NCBI GenBank assembly: GCA_020002185.1
Contig: CM034533.1
Location: 74,586,976-74,650,975 of the forward strand
DNA: 64,000 bases
DNA from: Paraescarpia echinospica
Taxonomy: Eukaryota; Annelida; Polychaeta; Sabellida; Siboglinidae
Reading direction: 5' to 3'
Below, in pieces: positions 34,960 through 47,220 of the stretch (position 1 is the stretch's first letter; every line of letters begins with the position of its first letter). The notes beneath the pieces were generated by a model. The model made no database searches. It was not told the DNA's origin and was given only the letters and a program-made list of their open reading frames with translations. The position numbers and the translations under genes are program-made.

Positions 34960-35453
34960 CATGGGGAGTCTGGTCGTGCACTTTCGACTTGTTGTACTGA
35001 TGTCAGAACAGCCACTGATGAAACTAATCATGCAACTGCTAAAGCAGGAACTGGTAAAAAAGGAAGGCCTGTTTCGCCAGTACCTGAAGAATCCAAGTGC
35101 TGCAAAGCTGACTCTGGTGTCTGCATCAGAACTCCCCACGACATCATCCACTGCGAAAACTGTGCGCTCAACCACTCTTGCGATATCTGACAGTATCACG
35201 ATCTCATCTACCGCGAGGCCTCTACACTATACGCCATCAGTTGGAGCTATTGGGTTCACAAACACCTTGAGCCTCATGACGACACCCAGCTATGTCAACA
35301 GACCAGCTACCGGAAAGAAAACTACAACCAAAAGAACGAAAGCAACGCCGCCGTGGACAACGACGACAATAACGACAATAACGACAACAACACCACCGTG
35401 GACGACGACAAACATAACGACACCAACAATAACAACACCAACAGCACATCCAA
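34960..35453 (+). CDS. SEA domain module 1, exon c, plus Thr-rich mucin-like segment
   Basis: Enters in phase 2 (CTGCAG|C) and leaves in phase 1 (CCAA|GTAATT), about 164 codons. It opens with the SEA strand 'GSLVVHFRLVV', then a helix ('LLKQELVKKEGLFRQYLKN') and the closing 'AAKLTLVSAS' strand. I do not see the classical GSVVV cleavage box beyond 'GSLVV', so autoproteolysis is uncertain. The rest is Ser/Thr-rich and ends in an almost pure Thr/Ile/Pro tract ('WTTTTITTITTTTPP'), a likely O-glycosylation region. The paralogous exon is 55,194-55,606. Confidence 0.8.
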
Positions 35454-35802
35454 GTAATTCCTCTTTATATTATTATTATTATTGCAATTGGCATATTAAA
35501 CACGCGATATATTACCTAGGAACAAGGTCCGTCAAGCCATCAAAACGAATGCCAAAAACGTGCAGCTGCCGTTTATTCTTTCGGCTGTGCACGTAAGTAA
35601 ACTGTGTTCTTTGTTAAATTTTGAAGGACGTCACGCACGTAATTATGACTGTGACGTAGGCAAACAGTGACGTAATTGATCAGTCAGTTTACAGAATCCT
35701 TCTTACGTACGCTATGTATTTATAACAAGATGTTATCCATTGGTCATGTGAGAAGGCGACTAAGCAAAGTGAAACTGTATATTCTGTTGTCTGATTGGGT
35801 AG

Positions 35803-35940
35803 GACGTCTGTACTGTGAGCGATACACCAGTCCATGCCAATATGGTGGAACTTGTATCAGCAAGGGACCAGATGACTACCTGTGCGTGTGTCCGAATTGT
35901 GGATGCTCCTCTGATGAACCAAACCGTAACTGCGCTATTG
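35803..35940 (+). CDS. EGF-like domain exon 1
   Basis: 46 codons, phase 1-1, acceptor GGGTAG|GA and donor ATTG|GTAAGT. Shows the EGF pattern 'CQYGGTC' then 'YLCVCPNCGC'. The last third is atypical (CPNCGCSSDEPNRNC), with extra cysteines and no C-x-G-x-x-C ending. The homologous exon is missing in module 2, where only the sequence around its donor survives at 55,700-55,760. Confidence 0.75.
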
Positions 35941-36277
35941 GTAAGTTATTGATTGATGTTGTGCATTGTTCAGTGGCAAGTGACTGATGCTTGATTGTTT
36001 TTTTTTAAAGTATATTGTTCAGGTCCAAAAAGACCCAGAAATAAAATGTTTACTGTGAAAAAGTCTTATATTTCACAAAATAGAATATTGTAATATATTC
36101 CAATTATTAACTTAAGTTTTGTTATGTGTATGTTAGCGAGTTGTTTGTTGTCTACTGGATAACACCATAGTTTCTGTGTTCAACTACGAGAGGTGTGTTG
36201 ACTATGAGTTGCTTGAAGGCATGTGCAGATGTGTATTTGTGTCTTACGCACAATGGTGATGTTTTCATTTGTTTCAG

Positions 36278-36481
36278 ATAAAGACAAAGTCTGCGTCAAC
36301 AAATACTTGCGGAATGAAAACCTAATTGCACACCCTTACCTTTGCACAAAGTACATCAGCTGCGATGGTGATCGGTTTGGTTGGGAAAGGTATGTGTGGG
36401 GCTACGAAGATGGACAACATCAGTTCAACCGTGCGAAGCAGAACACTGATTTCATATGGAGTATGGAGTGTCATCAAAAAT
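36278..36481 (+). CDS. Peritrophin-A-like (CBM14-like) exon
   Basis: 68 codons, phase 1-1 if the donor AAAT|GTAATT at 36,482 is used; otherwise a stop follows two codons later at 36,487-36,489. The first half fits a chitin-binding peritrophin-A domain ('VC ... HPYLCTKYISCDG'). The second half has 'GYEDGQHQFN' but lacks the usual fourth cysteine, so the fold is uncertain. A second possible donor (GAAAG|GTATGT) inside the exon would change phase and break the chain. Between EGF exons, so part of the extracellular region. Confidence 0.55.
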
Positions 36482-36524
36482 GTAATTAACAAAAGATTGT
36501 ATTGTTTCTTATTATGTGGATGTG

Positions 36525-36530
36525 TTCTGG

Positions 36531-36561
<31 letters not shown>

Positions 36562-36780
36562 ATCCGTGTTGTGTGGGTGGGTGTTTGTGTCCGTGTGTGT
36601 GGGATGGGTGGGTGGATTTGTGTATATGTGTATGTGTGCGTGCGTGCGTCAGTGTTGTGTGTGTGTGGGTGGGTGTTTGTGGTCGTGTATGGGGTGCGTG
36701 GGTGGGTGGGTGGTTGAGTGGGTGGACTTTTGTGTGTGTGTGTGTGCGTGCGTGCGCTCGCGCGTACATGCCTGTGTGTA
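36525..36780. repeat. GT/GGT-rich low-complexity tract
   Basis: Mixed (TG)n, (GTGC)n and GGGTGG units in an intron; open frames here are artefacts. Confidence 0.9.
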
Positions 36781-37181
36781 TTTTTTAACTTTCATGCAAT
36801 GAAAATAATTGTGATTTTATAAATTTTTTACTTTTCCAATGAGAAGTTCAAAACTCAGCTGCTGTTTTCTTTATGCATTGATGATGGTTACATAATATAT
36901 ACTATATATCTTTGCTATTGAATGTACCTATCATGACTATCTTCAGTTCTAATCATTTCATTTTTTTCACCAACTTTTGTGAGTTCTCACATACAAGTAA
37001 CAGGGCGGATCTTAGCTGATCTTTGCCTCCTTCTCCATGGAATTTACCATTCTGATCAGTTTTGTTTTCATGATGATGATGATTTTTGGACAAGTTAAGA
37101 CCAAAATTGATTAAAAAATGAACTATCCTGAAGAATGTTCAGTAGACGTCCATTTAAAATATAATTGTCTTTGCATTGCAG

Positions 37182-37295
37182 CCGTCTACACATGTGCTCA
37201 AGTGACATGTGAGCATGGTGGAACGTGTGAAGACACCCGGAAAGGTTTCAAGTGTCACTGTCAGCCTCACTATATAGGAGAGAACTGTACAACTT
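37182..37295 (+). CDS. EGF-like domain exon 2
   Basis: 38 codons, phase 1-1, acceptor TTGCAG|CC and donor CTT|GTGAGT. Canonical EGF spacing: C-x5-C ('CAQVTC'), 'CEHGGTC', 'GFKCHC', ending 'YIGENC'. No calcium-binding DxD/E start. It is followed by two exons of the same type. Confidence 0.85.
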
Positions 37296-37448
37296 GTGAG
37301 TAGCAATGTCTTTGTCTTAAATGTGGTTGTATGTAATGCTGGTTCTGGTGGCATCACAGAGAACATTATATTTATTGTTGTAACAAAATAAGATTTAACG
37401 GTCTAATTGTACTTAGTGAGCAAGTAGACCCAGTGGACAGATTGTAGA

Positions 37449-38376
37449 ACTGCGATTCTTTGCCTTTTTTGGCAGCGACCTAAATTCTGGTCGCTAATTT
37501 AACAAGATTTAACAATCAATAACTTGCTTGATAATAACTACTGATTAAATATATAGTCATAATATAATTAAATGAATACAATGAGGACATTTATTATCTC
37601 TTTATTGGACGTTGTTGCCCGAAGGCAACGTACCAGTTTTATACGTTTTGTTTGGTCTCTTGGCATATTTAAAGAAACTACAATCAATGCAAAATCGGTG
37701 CTGCCATATCAAGTTAGTGTATATAAATATTTAGTTCATATATTTTTTCTGTATATGGTCTGTTATATACAACATCATAACATAGGTGGTGAAGATTTTT
37801 TTTATTTGGAAAAGTTGAAATAATTCATCCAATGGCAACAGCGATTTGTGTGCCTATGGACGTATGCCCCCACGAAAAAAAATATTTAGAGTAAGTGATA
37901 GCAAATACCATCATACTATTTTAATAATTGTTTGTTGGAATGTTAGTTTGTACAATAAGGTGGTTTTGGGCTCTGGCTTCAAGAGTTGTATGACCATAGT
38001 GTCTTGTGCCGTTCAAGTGAAGATTTTTTAAAATTCCTAAATGCTTGGCCCTTGTTTGCAATCCCTTTAAATAAAGCTCTAACATCCAAAATAACACTTT
38101 ATACCTGGAACATTTCACAGAATAACTGGTAGCAATTTTAGTTCTCTATCTTGTTTGGCTTTACGAAAATAATTTTGCCGGTGTCACAAATGGTAAAAAA
38201 CGGCTTACCCTTAAGTATAATTTGGCATAAATCGTCCGTCTCGCATGCATTTGGTGTGGGCAATCAGGACAGCACAGGACAGTTCTGACAGTCACTTAAC
38301 AATGGATACACTTGGTGACCCACTCAAATGAGTGGCGACCCAATTTTGGGTCGCGTCCCAGGGGATAAGAACCGCT
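37449..38376. mobile_element. Possible non-autonomous hAT-like element
   Basis: The left end (37,449: CTGCGATTCTTTGCC...GCGACC) and the complement of the right end (near 38,376: CAGCGGTTCTTATCCCC...GCGACCC) form imperfect inverted termini of the CAGNGGTTCT type known from hAT elements. The inside has no transposase frame. It sits in the intron between EGF exons 2 and 3. Target duplications are not clear, so this is tentative. Confidence 0.35.
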
Positions 38377-38617
38377 GGTATAGCCGGGTGCCCTTTACGT
38401 ACAGCTGTTAGGCAATACGTCAGGTGGCTACAAATAGACTGGGAGAGGTGGGCATGGAAACGTTTGAGCTCGATCGGCGTGAACAGTGGGCATTTGGAGT
38501 GTGTGGCTGGCAGAGCGAAATAGAGTTGCCGTAGCCAGGATGTTAGCTGAGTAAAACATGTCATTGTCCCACTCCGAGTGCTGTGGCTAGATCTAGAATA
38601 AACCAGAGGTTTTTGAT

Positions 38618-39712
38618 ACAGTTGTTCCACTGTACGGATGTCAGTAAGCACTGTTTTCACAGGTGCCAGATTAGAATGTCACTGACAGTTTTAACACCCA
38701 ACATTGTACAGTTGTTCCACTGTATGGATGTCAGTAAGCACTGATTTCACAGGTGCTAGATTAGAATGTCACTGACAGTTTTAACACCCAACATTGTACA
38801 GTTGTTCCACTGTACGGATGTCAGTAAGCACTGTTTTCACAGGTGCTAGATTAGAATGTCACTGACAGTTTTAACACCCAAGACATTGTACAGTTGTTCC
38901 ATTGTAAGGATGTCAGTAAGCACTGTTTTCACAGGTGCCAGATTAGAATGTCACTGACAGTTTGAACACCCAACATTGTACAGTTGTCCCACTGTACGGA
39001 TGTCAGTAAGCACTGTTTTCACAGGTGCCAGATTAGAATGTCACTGACAGTTTTAACACCCAACATTGTACAGTTGTTCCACTGTACAGATGTCAGTAAG
39101 CACTGTTTTCACAGGTGCTAGATTAGAATGTCACTGACAGTTTTAACACCCAAGACATTGTACAGTTGTTCCACTGTACGGATGTCAGTAAGCACTGTTT
39201 TCACAGGTGCTAGATTAGAATGTCACTGACAGTTTTAACACCCAACATTGTACAGTTGTTCCACTGTACGGATGTCAGTAAGCACTGTTTTCACAGGTGC
39301 TAGATTAGAATGTCACTGAGAGTTTTAACACCCAAGACATTGTACAATTGTTCCACTGTACGGATGTCAGTAAGCACTGTTTTCACAGGTGATAGATTAG
39401 GACGTCACTGACAGTTTTAACACCCAATATTGTACTGTTGTTCCACTATACGGATGTCAGTAAGCACTGTTCTCACAGGTGCCAGATTAGAACGTCACTG
39501 ACAGTTTTAACAGCCAACATTGTACAGTTGTTCCACAGTACGGATGTCAGTAAGCACTGTTTTCACAGGTGCCAGGTTAGAATGTCACTGACAGTTTTAA
39601 TACCCAACATTGTACAGTTGTTCCACTGTACGGATGTCTGTAAGCACTGTTTTCACAGGTGCCAGATTAGAATGTCACTGACAATTTTAACACCCAACAT
39701 TGTACAGTTGAC
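38618..39712. repeat. 90-bp minisatellite, about 12 units
   Basis: The period is 90 bases (sometimes 92), with 'CAGTTGTTCCACTGTACGG' and 'AGAATGTCACTGACAG' in each unit. Intronic. Confidence 0.95.
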
Positions 39713-41404
39713 TACGTACCAGCTTCCTATGTGTTGTAGGGAGGTAACTGGACTTGTTTGATACCATTCAGAGAGACCTACATTGTCACTGCAGTGTGTA
39801 CTCGATGGGCCCACATTTAAAGTATTTATCACTCACATCTTCTTATCTTGTTATCAAGGTCAGACATCCAAGGTGAAATGGTGTATTTTGAAATAAAATA
39901 CACAAAATGGTTTTCTGACAGATAATGATACCTTTGTATGCATACTATCAATGAAGTTTACTTCTATGACAATTAAATGCCTCTAAGTGAGTTTTAATCA
40001 TAAATCAAACGTGTCGATATCAACTAATCAAATTCATTATGCAAACATTGATAGCCATTTTCTCAAAAAAAAATTCAAATTTCTGCATTTGGAAACAAGA
40101 TATTTCTGGGAGTAATGATGCTATAGAAAATGGTTTTCAGTGTTGCATTCAGCAGGTTCTGCTCTGTGAATTTTTTTTATCTTCAATAGCTTGAAAGCTA
40201 TAAGCATATTTGCTGCCAAAAACCAAATATGTTTTTGCACTTCACCAAAAAAGTAATTTACAAAATAAAAACAAAACATATGGAAAAATCCATTTACCAT
40301 TTCACAAAAGTATGATTACAGAACGTGAATTTGCAAGATTTATGAATTTATATGTGCTTAAAAAAGAATGGCAGTGTTTCCAAATTTGCCAATATTGACT
40401 CAAATTGGTGGCCATTTTGTTTGTTACCATGGAAACTAGGGGTCTGGCCAAAAAAATTAAATACATTTTTTTATTGTGATCCATTCCATACTTTGGGCTG
40501 AAAATATTACACAATTTTCACAAATAAAAAAATAATCCTATCTACCAGCTATGTCTGGTATTAACTAATTTTCACCCTGTTTTCTAGTGATGTGCCTGTT
40601 CTCAGTGTCCTGCGATGGTTCTTTTATATATTATTTTGTTACCTTGGCCTTAATATTTTAGAAATTATGTTATGCATCTTAATTACTTAATATAAACAGC
40701 CTTTTTAATTTTAATATAATATAATTTTTACCAGGATATATATATTTCTGAAACATTTCGTGTTATTCCATGTACGTTTTGTATAATGTGTGTACACGCC
40801 TATAAATGGGCTGGTCTCAGATATATGGCACAATAAAAATGTTAATAATTATAATGATACTAATTGACTATTGATGAAAAAAACGGACAGGTTTTTTCAC
40901 TTATCTATGAATATTATAGCTATGCCTATCAAACATTAAGCAAAGTTTTGGTGATTATAATATAAATAAAATAATGGAGGCTTTTGAGGAAAACATTCTT
41001 ATTGGTATTTCTTTATTTTCATACATCTCCCAACAACAAAGTGAATATTTCATATTTTTTGGAAATCCACCGTTATGATTTTGTTAGAAAATGTATGAAA
41101 CAGAGAAAAGTGACTGATAAAGACAGCTGACAAGAAGACATTGTATTAAAATGGTGTTTTTCAGTTGTAAAAATGAATGCATAAACAACATAATGGCACA
41201 AGTGAGACTCTTTAGTGTATATCAAAATATTGTATTATAAAATAAAACATCAGCAAAAATTGTTCATCAACCAGTATTGTAACCTTACGATATATGATAC
41301 CGTATCCTGTGAAGCAACCAATGTAAGAAGACGTGATGGTTTTTCAGGTCACTAGACTAGTACTTGAAGCTAAAGTTAAACATATTGTTATTGTCTCATT
41401 GCAG
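39713..41404. other. Intron sequence, no gene seen
   Basis: AT-rich. Short frames only, none with a domain. Confidence 0.55.
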
Positions 41405-41521
41405 ACACTAAGTTGTGTGGCATTGATGTGACATGTGACAATGGCGGAACATGTGAAGACACAGAAACTGGTTTCAAGTGTCACTGTCCGTCTGGCTTTG
41501 GAGGAAACAAGTGTGAGACCC
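41405..41521 (+). CDS. EGF-like domain exon 3
   Basis: 39 codons, phase 1-1, acceptor TTGCAG|AC and donor ACCC|GTGAGT. Canonical EGF: 'CGIDVTC', 'CDNGGTC', 'GFKCHCPSGFGGNKC'. Closely similar to exons at 37,182 and 43,094, as expected from tandem exon duplication. Confidence 0.87.
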
Positions 41522-41589
41522 GTGAGTAGGAAGGCTCTGCAGTGGGCGTGGGTATAGTAGTCATAATGGTTTTGGTGGTGGCAATAGCA

Positions 41590-42883
41590 TCAGTGGTGAC
41601 CAGTATACACCCATCCATTGAGCCACAAATGAAAGGTGTCAGTTATCACCATTACAGTACACACCCATCCATTGAGCCACAAACGAAAGGTGTTAGTTAT
41701 CAACATTACAGTACACACCCATCCAATGAGCCACAAATCAAAGGTGTCAGTTATCACAATTGCAGAATACACCCATCCATTGAGCCACAAATCGAAGGCA
41801 TCAGTGGTGACCAGTATACACCCATCCATTGAGGCACTAATCAAAGGTGTCAGTTATCATAATTACAGTATACACCCATCCATTGAGCCACAAATCAAAG
41901 ATGTCAGTTATCATAATTACAGTATACACCCATCCATTGAGGCACAAATCAAAGGTGTCAGTTATCACCATTACAGTACACACCCATCCATTGAGCTACA
42001 AATCAAAGGTGTCAGTTATCACCATTACAGTAGACACTCATTCATTGAGGCACAAATCGAAGATGTCAGTTATCACAATTACAGTACACACTCATCCATT
42101 GAGGCACAAATCAAAGGTGTCAGTTATCACCATTACAGTATACACTCATCCATTGTGGCACAAATCAAAGATGTCAGTTATCACCATTACAGTACACACC
42201 CATCCATTGAGGCACAAATCAAAGGTGTCAGTTATCACAATTACAGTATACACTCATCCTTTGAGGCACAAATCAAAGGTGTCAGTTATCACCATTACAG
42301 TACACACCCATCCATTGAGCCACAAATCAAAGGTGTCAGTTATCACCATTACAGTACACACTCATCCATTGAGGCACAAATCAAAGGTGTCAGTTATCAC
42401 CATTACAGTACACACTCATCCATTGAGGCACAAATCAAAGGTGTCAGTTATCACAATTACAGTATACACCCATCCATTGAGGCACAAATCAAAGGTGTCA
42501 GTTATCACCATTACAGTACACACCCATCCATTGAGCCACAAATCAAAGGTGTCAGTTATCACCATTACAGTATACACTCATCCATTGAGGCACAAATCAA
42601 AGATGTCAGTTATCATAATTAAAGTATACACTCACCCATTGAGGCACAAATCAAAGGTGTCAGTTATCACCATTACAGTACACTCCCATCCATTGAGCCA
42701 CAAATCAAAGGTGTCAGTTATCACCATTACAGTATACACTCATCCATTGAGGCACAAATCAAATATGTCAGTTATCATAATTACAGTATACACTCACCCA
42801 TTGAGGCACAAATCAAAGGTGTCAGTTATCACCATTGCAGTATACACCCATCCATTGAGCCACAAATCAATGGTGTCAGTTAT
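41590..42883. repeat. 54-bp minisatellite, about 24 units
   Basis: The unit has 'CATTGAGCCACAAATC', 'AAAGGTGTCAGTTATCACC' and 'ACACACCCATC'. Because 54 is a multiple of three, two frames stay open for more than 320 codons with an 18-residue repeat. The array lies between two in-phase EGF exons with good splice sites, so I call it intronic and non-coding. Confidence 0.92.
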
Positions 42884-43093
42884 TTTTTGTCTGAAAAAAA
42901 CATTATTATTATAATAGAAGTGAGTCCATCAGTCCACCCTTTATTCCTGTGACAGTGTGTCCTAATGGGAGCCAATAACATCTACTTGTTTTAGAATTAG
43001 AAGGTCTTGGTTTTAATTAATTATGGTTTTCTATACTGGTTTCAAATGCAGATGTAAGCACTGTTTCTTACAATAAATGTTCTTTGATTGTAG

Positions 43094-43207
43094 CCATCAG
43101 GTATTGTGCTGATGTCACCTGTGTCAATGGAGGCACATGCAAGAACAGCACTTATGGCTTCAAATGTCTGTGTGAAAAATTCTACACAGGTAGCTTCTGT
43201 GAAACAA
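43094..43207 (+). CDS. EGF-like domain exon 4
   Basis: 38 codons, phase 1-1, acceptor TTGTAG|CC and donor ACAA|GTGAGT. EGF pattern 'CADVTC', 'CVNGGTC', 'GFKCLCEKFYTGSFC'. Last exon seen before the gap. Its phase allows direct splicing to the SEA exon at 45,435 or 50,460, so module 2 could belong to the same gene. Confidence 0.87.
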
Positions 43208-43866
43208 GTGAGTTTATAGTGGCACTAGAAATGTTGTGCATATGGGCAGTGTGCTTGTCAGAGTGCGTGTGCGTGCGTGCGTGCGTGCGTGCGTGCATGC
43301 GTGCATGGGTGTGTGGTGTGTGTGCCTGCATACGTGCATGCATGCATCTCTGTGCATCTCATGTGAGTGGGAGTTCAGCAAATGTTACTTGAAAACAAAA
43401 TGTATTTTGAAAGAGGTCTTATGCTTGCACACAGGTTATTCCATGTTTTACAAACTCAAACTAAAATGTCGCCAAGATGAAACTCTTGAACAGTTATGAA
43501 TGTGTAAGTTGTACTGTGAGATGCATTTGCTTTGGTTTCTTGTGATGTGAGTCGTTAGATGTGGTGTAAGTGGTACTGTGAGATCCATTTGCTTTGGTTT
43601 CTTGTGATGATAGTCGATAGATGTGAATTGTTTTATTGTGTATATGTTATCATGGATGACGGGGTAAGAAATGTCAAGCTGCAGTGATTCGGACATGTAG
43701 CGTAGAAGGTATTGAGATGAAGAAGGCATGGAGGCTGCCGGTGGAGGGAAAGCACAACACATGACATGACTGATGGACGTGGTGAGGAGACATGGAGGTG
43801 ACAGAGGTTGTGGAGGTGGACGCAGTGGACAGGGTGTTGTGGGGAGGAGACATGGGTGTGGCAGTG
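43208..43866. other. Intron sequence up to the gap
   Basis: Contains a (GTGC)n tract at 43,255-43,345, a duplicated 60-odd-base segment at 43,505-43,625, and a GGAGACATGG-rich beginning of another tandem repeat at 43,780-43,866. No exon recognised. Confidence 0.55.
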
Positions 43867-44866
43867 NNNNNNNNNNNNNNNNNNNNNNNNNNNNNNNNNN
43901 NNNNNNNNNNNNNNNNNNNNNNNNNNNNNNNNNNNNNNNNNNNNNNNNNNNNNNNNNNNNNNNNNNNNNNNNNNNNNNNNNNNNNNNNNNNNNNNNNNNN
44001 NNNNNNNNNNNNNNNNNNNNNNNNNNNNNNNNNNNNNNNNNNNNNNNNNNNNNNNNNNNNNNNNNNNNNNNNNNNNNNNNNNNNNNNNNNNNNNNNNNNN
44101 NNNNNNNNNNNNNNNNNNNNNNNNNNNNNNNNNNNNNNNNNNNNNNNNNNNNNNNNNNNNNNNNNNNNNNNNNNNNNNNNNNNNNNNNNNNNNNNNNNNN
44201 NNNNNNNNNNNNNNNNNNNNNNNNNNNNNNNNNNNNNNNNNNNNNNNNNNNNNNNNNNNNNNNNNNNNNNNNNNNNNNNNNNNNNNNNNNNNNNNNNNNN
44301 NNNNNNNNNNNNNNNNNNNNNNNNNNNNNNNNNNNNNNNNNNNNNNNNNNNNNNNNNNNNNNNNNNNNNNNNNNNNNNNNNNNNNNNNNNNNNNNNNNNN
44401 NNNNNNNNNNNNNNNNNNNNNNNNNNNNNNNNNNNNNNNNNNNNNNNNNNNNNNNNNNNNNNNNNNNNNNNNNNNNNNNNNNNNNNNNNNNNNNNNNNNN
44501 NNNNNNNNNNNNNNNNNNNNNNNNNNNNNNNNNNNNNNNNNNNNNNNNNNNNNNNNNNNNNNNNNNNNNNNNNNNNNNNNNNNNNNNNNNNNNNNNNNNN
44601 NNNNNNNNNNNNNNNNNNNNNNNNNNNNNNNNNNNNNNNNNNNNNNNNNNNNNNNNNNNNNNNNNNNNNNNNNNNNNNNNNNNNNNNNNNNNNNNNNNNN
44701 NNNNNNNNNNNNNNNNNNNNNNNNNNNNNNNNNNNNNNNNNNNNNNNNNNNNNNNNNNNNNNNNNNNNNNNNNNNNNNNNNNNNNNNNNNNNNNNNNNNN
44801 NNNNNNNNNNNNNNNNNNNNNNNNNNNNNNNNNNNNNNNNNNNNNNNNNNNNNNNNNNNNNNNNNN
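43867..44866. other. Assembly gap (1000 N)
   Basis: Exactly 1000 N; true size unknown. The sequence immediately after it (44,867 on) is repeated at 49,892 on. Confidence 0.99.
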
Positions 44867-45434
44867 TCACTTGACAATTACATCTATAGTTATACTAGAA
44901 CATAACACCCAGTAATCATGTTAAAGATGTGACGTTTGTTCCTTGAGTTGTTATATTACACTATAAACATTAATCCCCAGTAATCATGTTAAAGGTGTGA
45001 CGTATATGTTCCTTGAGTTGTTATATTACACTATGAACATTAATCCCCAGTAATCATGTTAAAGATGTGACGTTTGTTCCTTGAGTTGTTATATTACACT
45101 ATAAACATTAATCCCCAGTAATCATGTTAAAGGTATGACGTATGTCCCTTGAGTTGTTATATTGTTCTTTATGCCTGCTACCGTACATTCGTTGAAGGCA
45201 GACTGCCTGCCAAATTGCATTTAATAAGTCCATAGCATTTTGGTAATATTACTTTTCCTCCCGTTAAAAAAACTGTAGCTGTTTCTAGCATTCCATGTGG
45301 AGGCAGGACATTAAGTGGTGTGTACAGTCACACACTCTAATAAAACAATAATTAATATCACAAACACAGCGACAAATGGCCTATTTGATGACACCTTCAT
45401 GTTTCCATTGCTTGTTAGTTCTGTTGACTTCCAG

Positions 45435-45544
45435 AGACGCTCATTGGAACACTGGTCCTAGATGGAAAGGACTACAACCCAGTAACGTACGGAAACCCAA
45501 ACTCAAAGGAATACAAAGACATGAAGAAGGAGTTATGCAACAAA
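45435..45544 (+). CDS. SEA domain module 2, exon a (block copy A)
   Basis: Paralogue of 32,357-32,466 with the same length and phases (CTTCCAG|AG; AACAAA|GTTGGT). The peptide begins 'TLIGTLVLDGKDYNP' and contains 'NPNSKEYKDMKKELC'. Identical to the exon at 50,460-50,569. Only one of the two can be the genuine partner of exon b at 53,378, unless the duplication is real and one copy is skipped. Confidence 0.65.
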
Positions 45545-45589
45545 GTTGGTGTTTATTCTCAGTACTAACATAAAATGCATCATCCAAAC

Positions 45590-47220
45590 AGTGCTACAAA
45601 CAGACAGTGCTACACACAGACAGTGCTACACACAGACAGTTCTAAATGCAGACAGTGCTACATGCAGACAATGCTAAATTCCGACAGTGCTACACACAAA
45701 CAGTTCTACACATAGACTGTGCTACATGCAGACAGTGCTACATGCAGACAGTGCTAAATACAGACAGTGCTACATGCAGACAGTGTTACACACAGACAGT
45801 GCTAAATGCAGACAGTGCTACATACAGACAGTGCTACATGCAGGCAGTGCTACATACAGACAGTGCTAAATGCAGACAGTGCTACATGCAGACAGTGCTA
45901 CATACAGACAGTGCTACACACAGACAGTGCTACATACAGACAGTTCTACATGCAGACAGTGCTAAATGCAGACAGTGCTACATACAGACGGTGTTACATA
46001 CAGACAGTGCTACACACAGACAGTTCTACACACAGATAGTGCTAAATGCAGACAGTGCTACATGCAGACAGTGCTAAATGCAGACAGTGCTACATACAGA
46101 CAGTGCTACATACAGACAGTTCTACACACAGAGAGAGCTAAATGCAGACAGTGATGCATACAGACAGTGCTACATGCAGACAGTGCTACATACAGACAGT
46201 GCTACATGCAGACAGTGCTACTTGCAGACAGTGCTACACACAGACAGTGCTAAATGCAGACAGTGCTACGTACAGACAGTGCTACATGCAGACAGTGTTA
46301 CATACAGACAGTGCTACATACAGAGAGTTTTACACACAGCCAGTTCTAAATGGAGACAGTGCTACATACAGAGAGTGCTACATGCAGACAGTGCTACATA
46401 CAGACAGTGCTACATACAGACAGTGCTACATACAGACAGTGGTACATGCAGACAGTGCTACATACAGACAGTGCTACATACAGGCAGTGCTACATACAGA
46501 CAGTGCTACACACAGACAGTGCTAAATGCAGACAGTGCTACATACAGACAGTGCTACATACAGACAGTTCTACACATAGACAATGCTACACACAGACAGT
46601 GCTATATGCAGACAGTGCTACATACAGTCAGTGCTACATGCAGACAGTGCTACATGGAGACAGTGCTGCATACAGACAGTGCTACATACAGACAGTTCTA
46701 CACACAGACAGTGCTACATACAGACAGTGCTACATGCAGACAGTGCTACATACAGACAGTGCTACATACAGACAGTTCAACACATAGACAGTGCTAAATG
46801 CAGACAGTGCTACATACAGACAGTGCTACACACAGAGAGTGCTACACACAGACAGTGCTAAATGCAGACAGTTCTACATACAGACAGTTCTACACAGAGA
46901 TAATGCTAAATACAGAAGTGCTAAATGCAGACAGTGCTACATGCAGACAGTGCTACATGCAGACAGTACTACATACAGACAGTGCTACACACAGACAGTT
47001 CTACACATAGACAGTGCTAAATGCAGACAGTGCTACATGCAGACAGTGCTACATGCAGACAGTGCTACACACAGACAGTGCTACACATAGATAGTGCTAA
47101 ATGTAGACAGTGCTACATACAGACAGTGCTACATGCAGACAGTGCTACATACAGACAGTGCTACATACTGACAGTTCTACACACAGACAGTGCTAAATGC
47201 AGACAGTGCTACATACAGAC
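45590..47220. repeat. 16-bp minisatellite, block copy A, about 102 units
   Basis: Units of ACAGACAGTGCTACAT type with ATGC/CACA variants, cut off by the Gypsy element at 47,220. Confidence 0.95.

Larger units (their letters stand above)
44867..47220. repeat. Duplicated block, copy A (2,354 bp)
   Basis: Almost identical to 49,892-52,245 (offset 5,025). I see only rare single-base differences, for example G at 46,250 against T at 51,275. It contains a 75-bp repeat (44,886-45,165), a SEA exon (45,435-45,544) and the 16-bp minisatellite (45,590-47,220). It ends where the Gypsy sequence begins. Confidence 0.93.

Noticed and set aside
43633..44915. Long frames through the second N run
   Set aside because: They are produced by N placeholders.
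45646..47090. Long Gln/Thr/Cys-rich repeat proteins (also at 50,671-52,766 and 32,471-33,033)
   Set aside because: The 16-bp minisatellite has no stop in any forward frame, so all three frames are open; the position is intronic beside a SEA exon.
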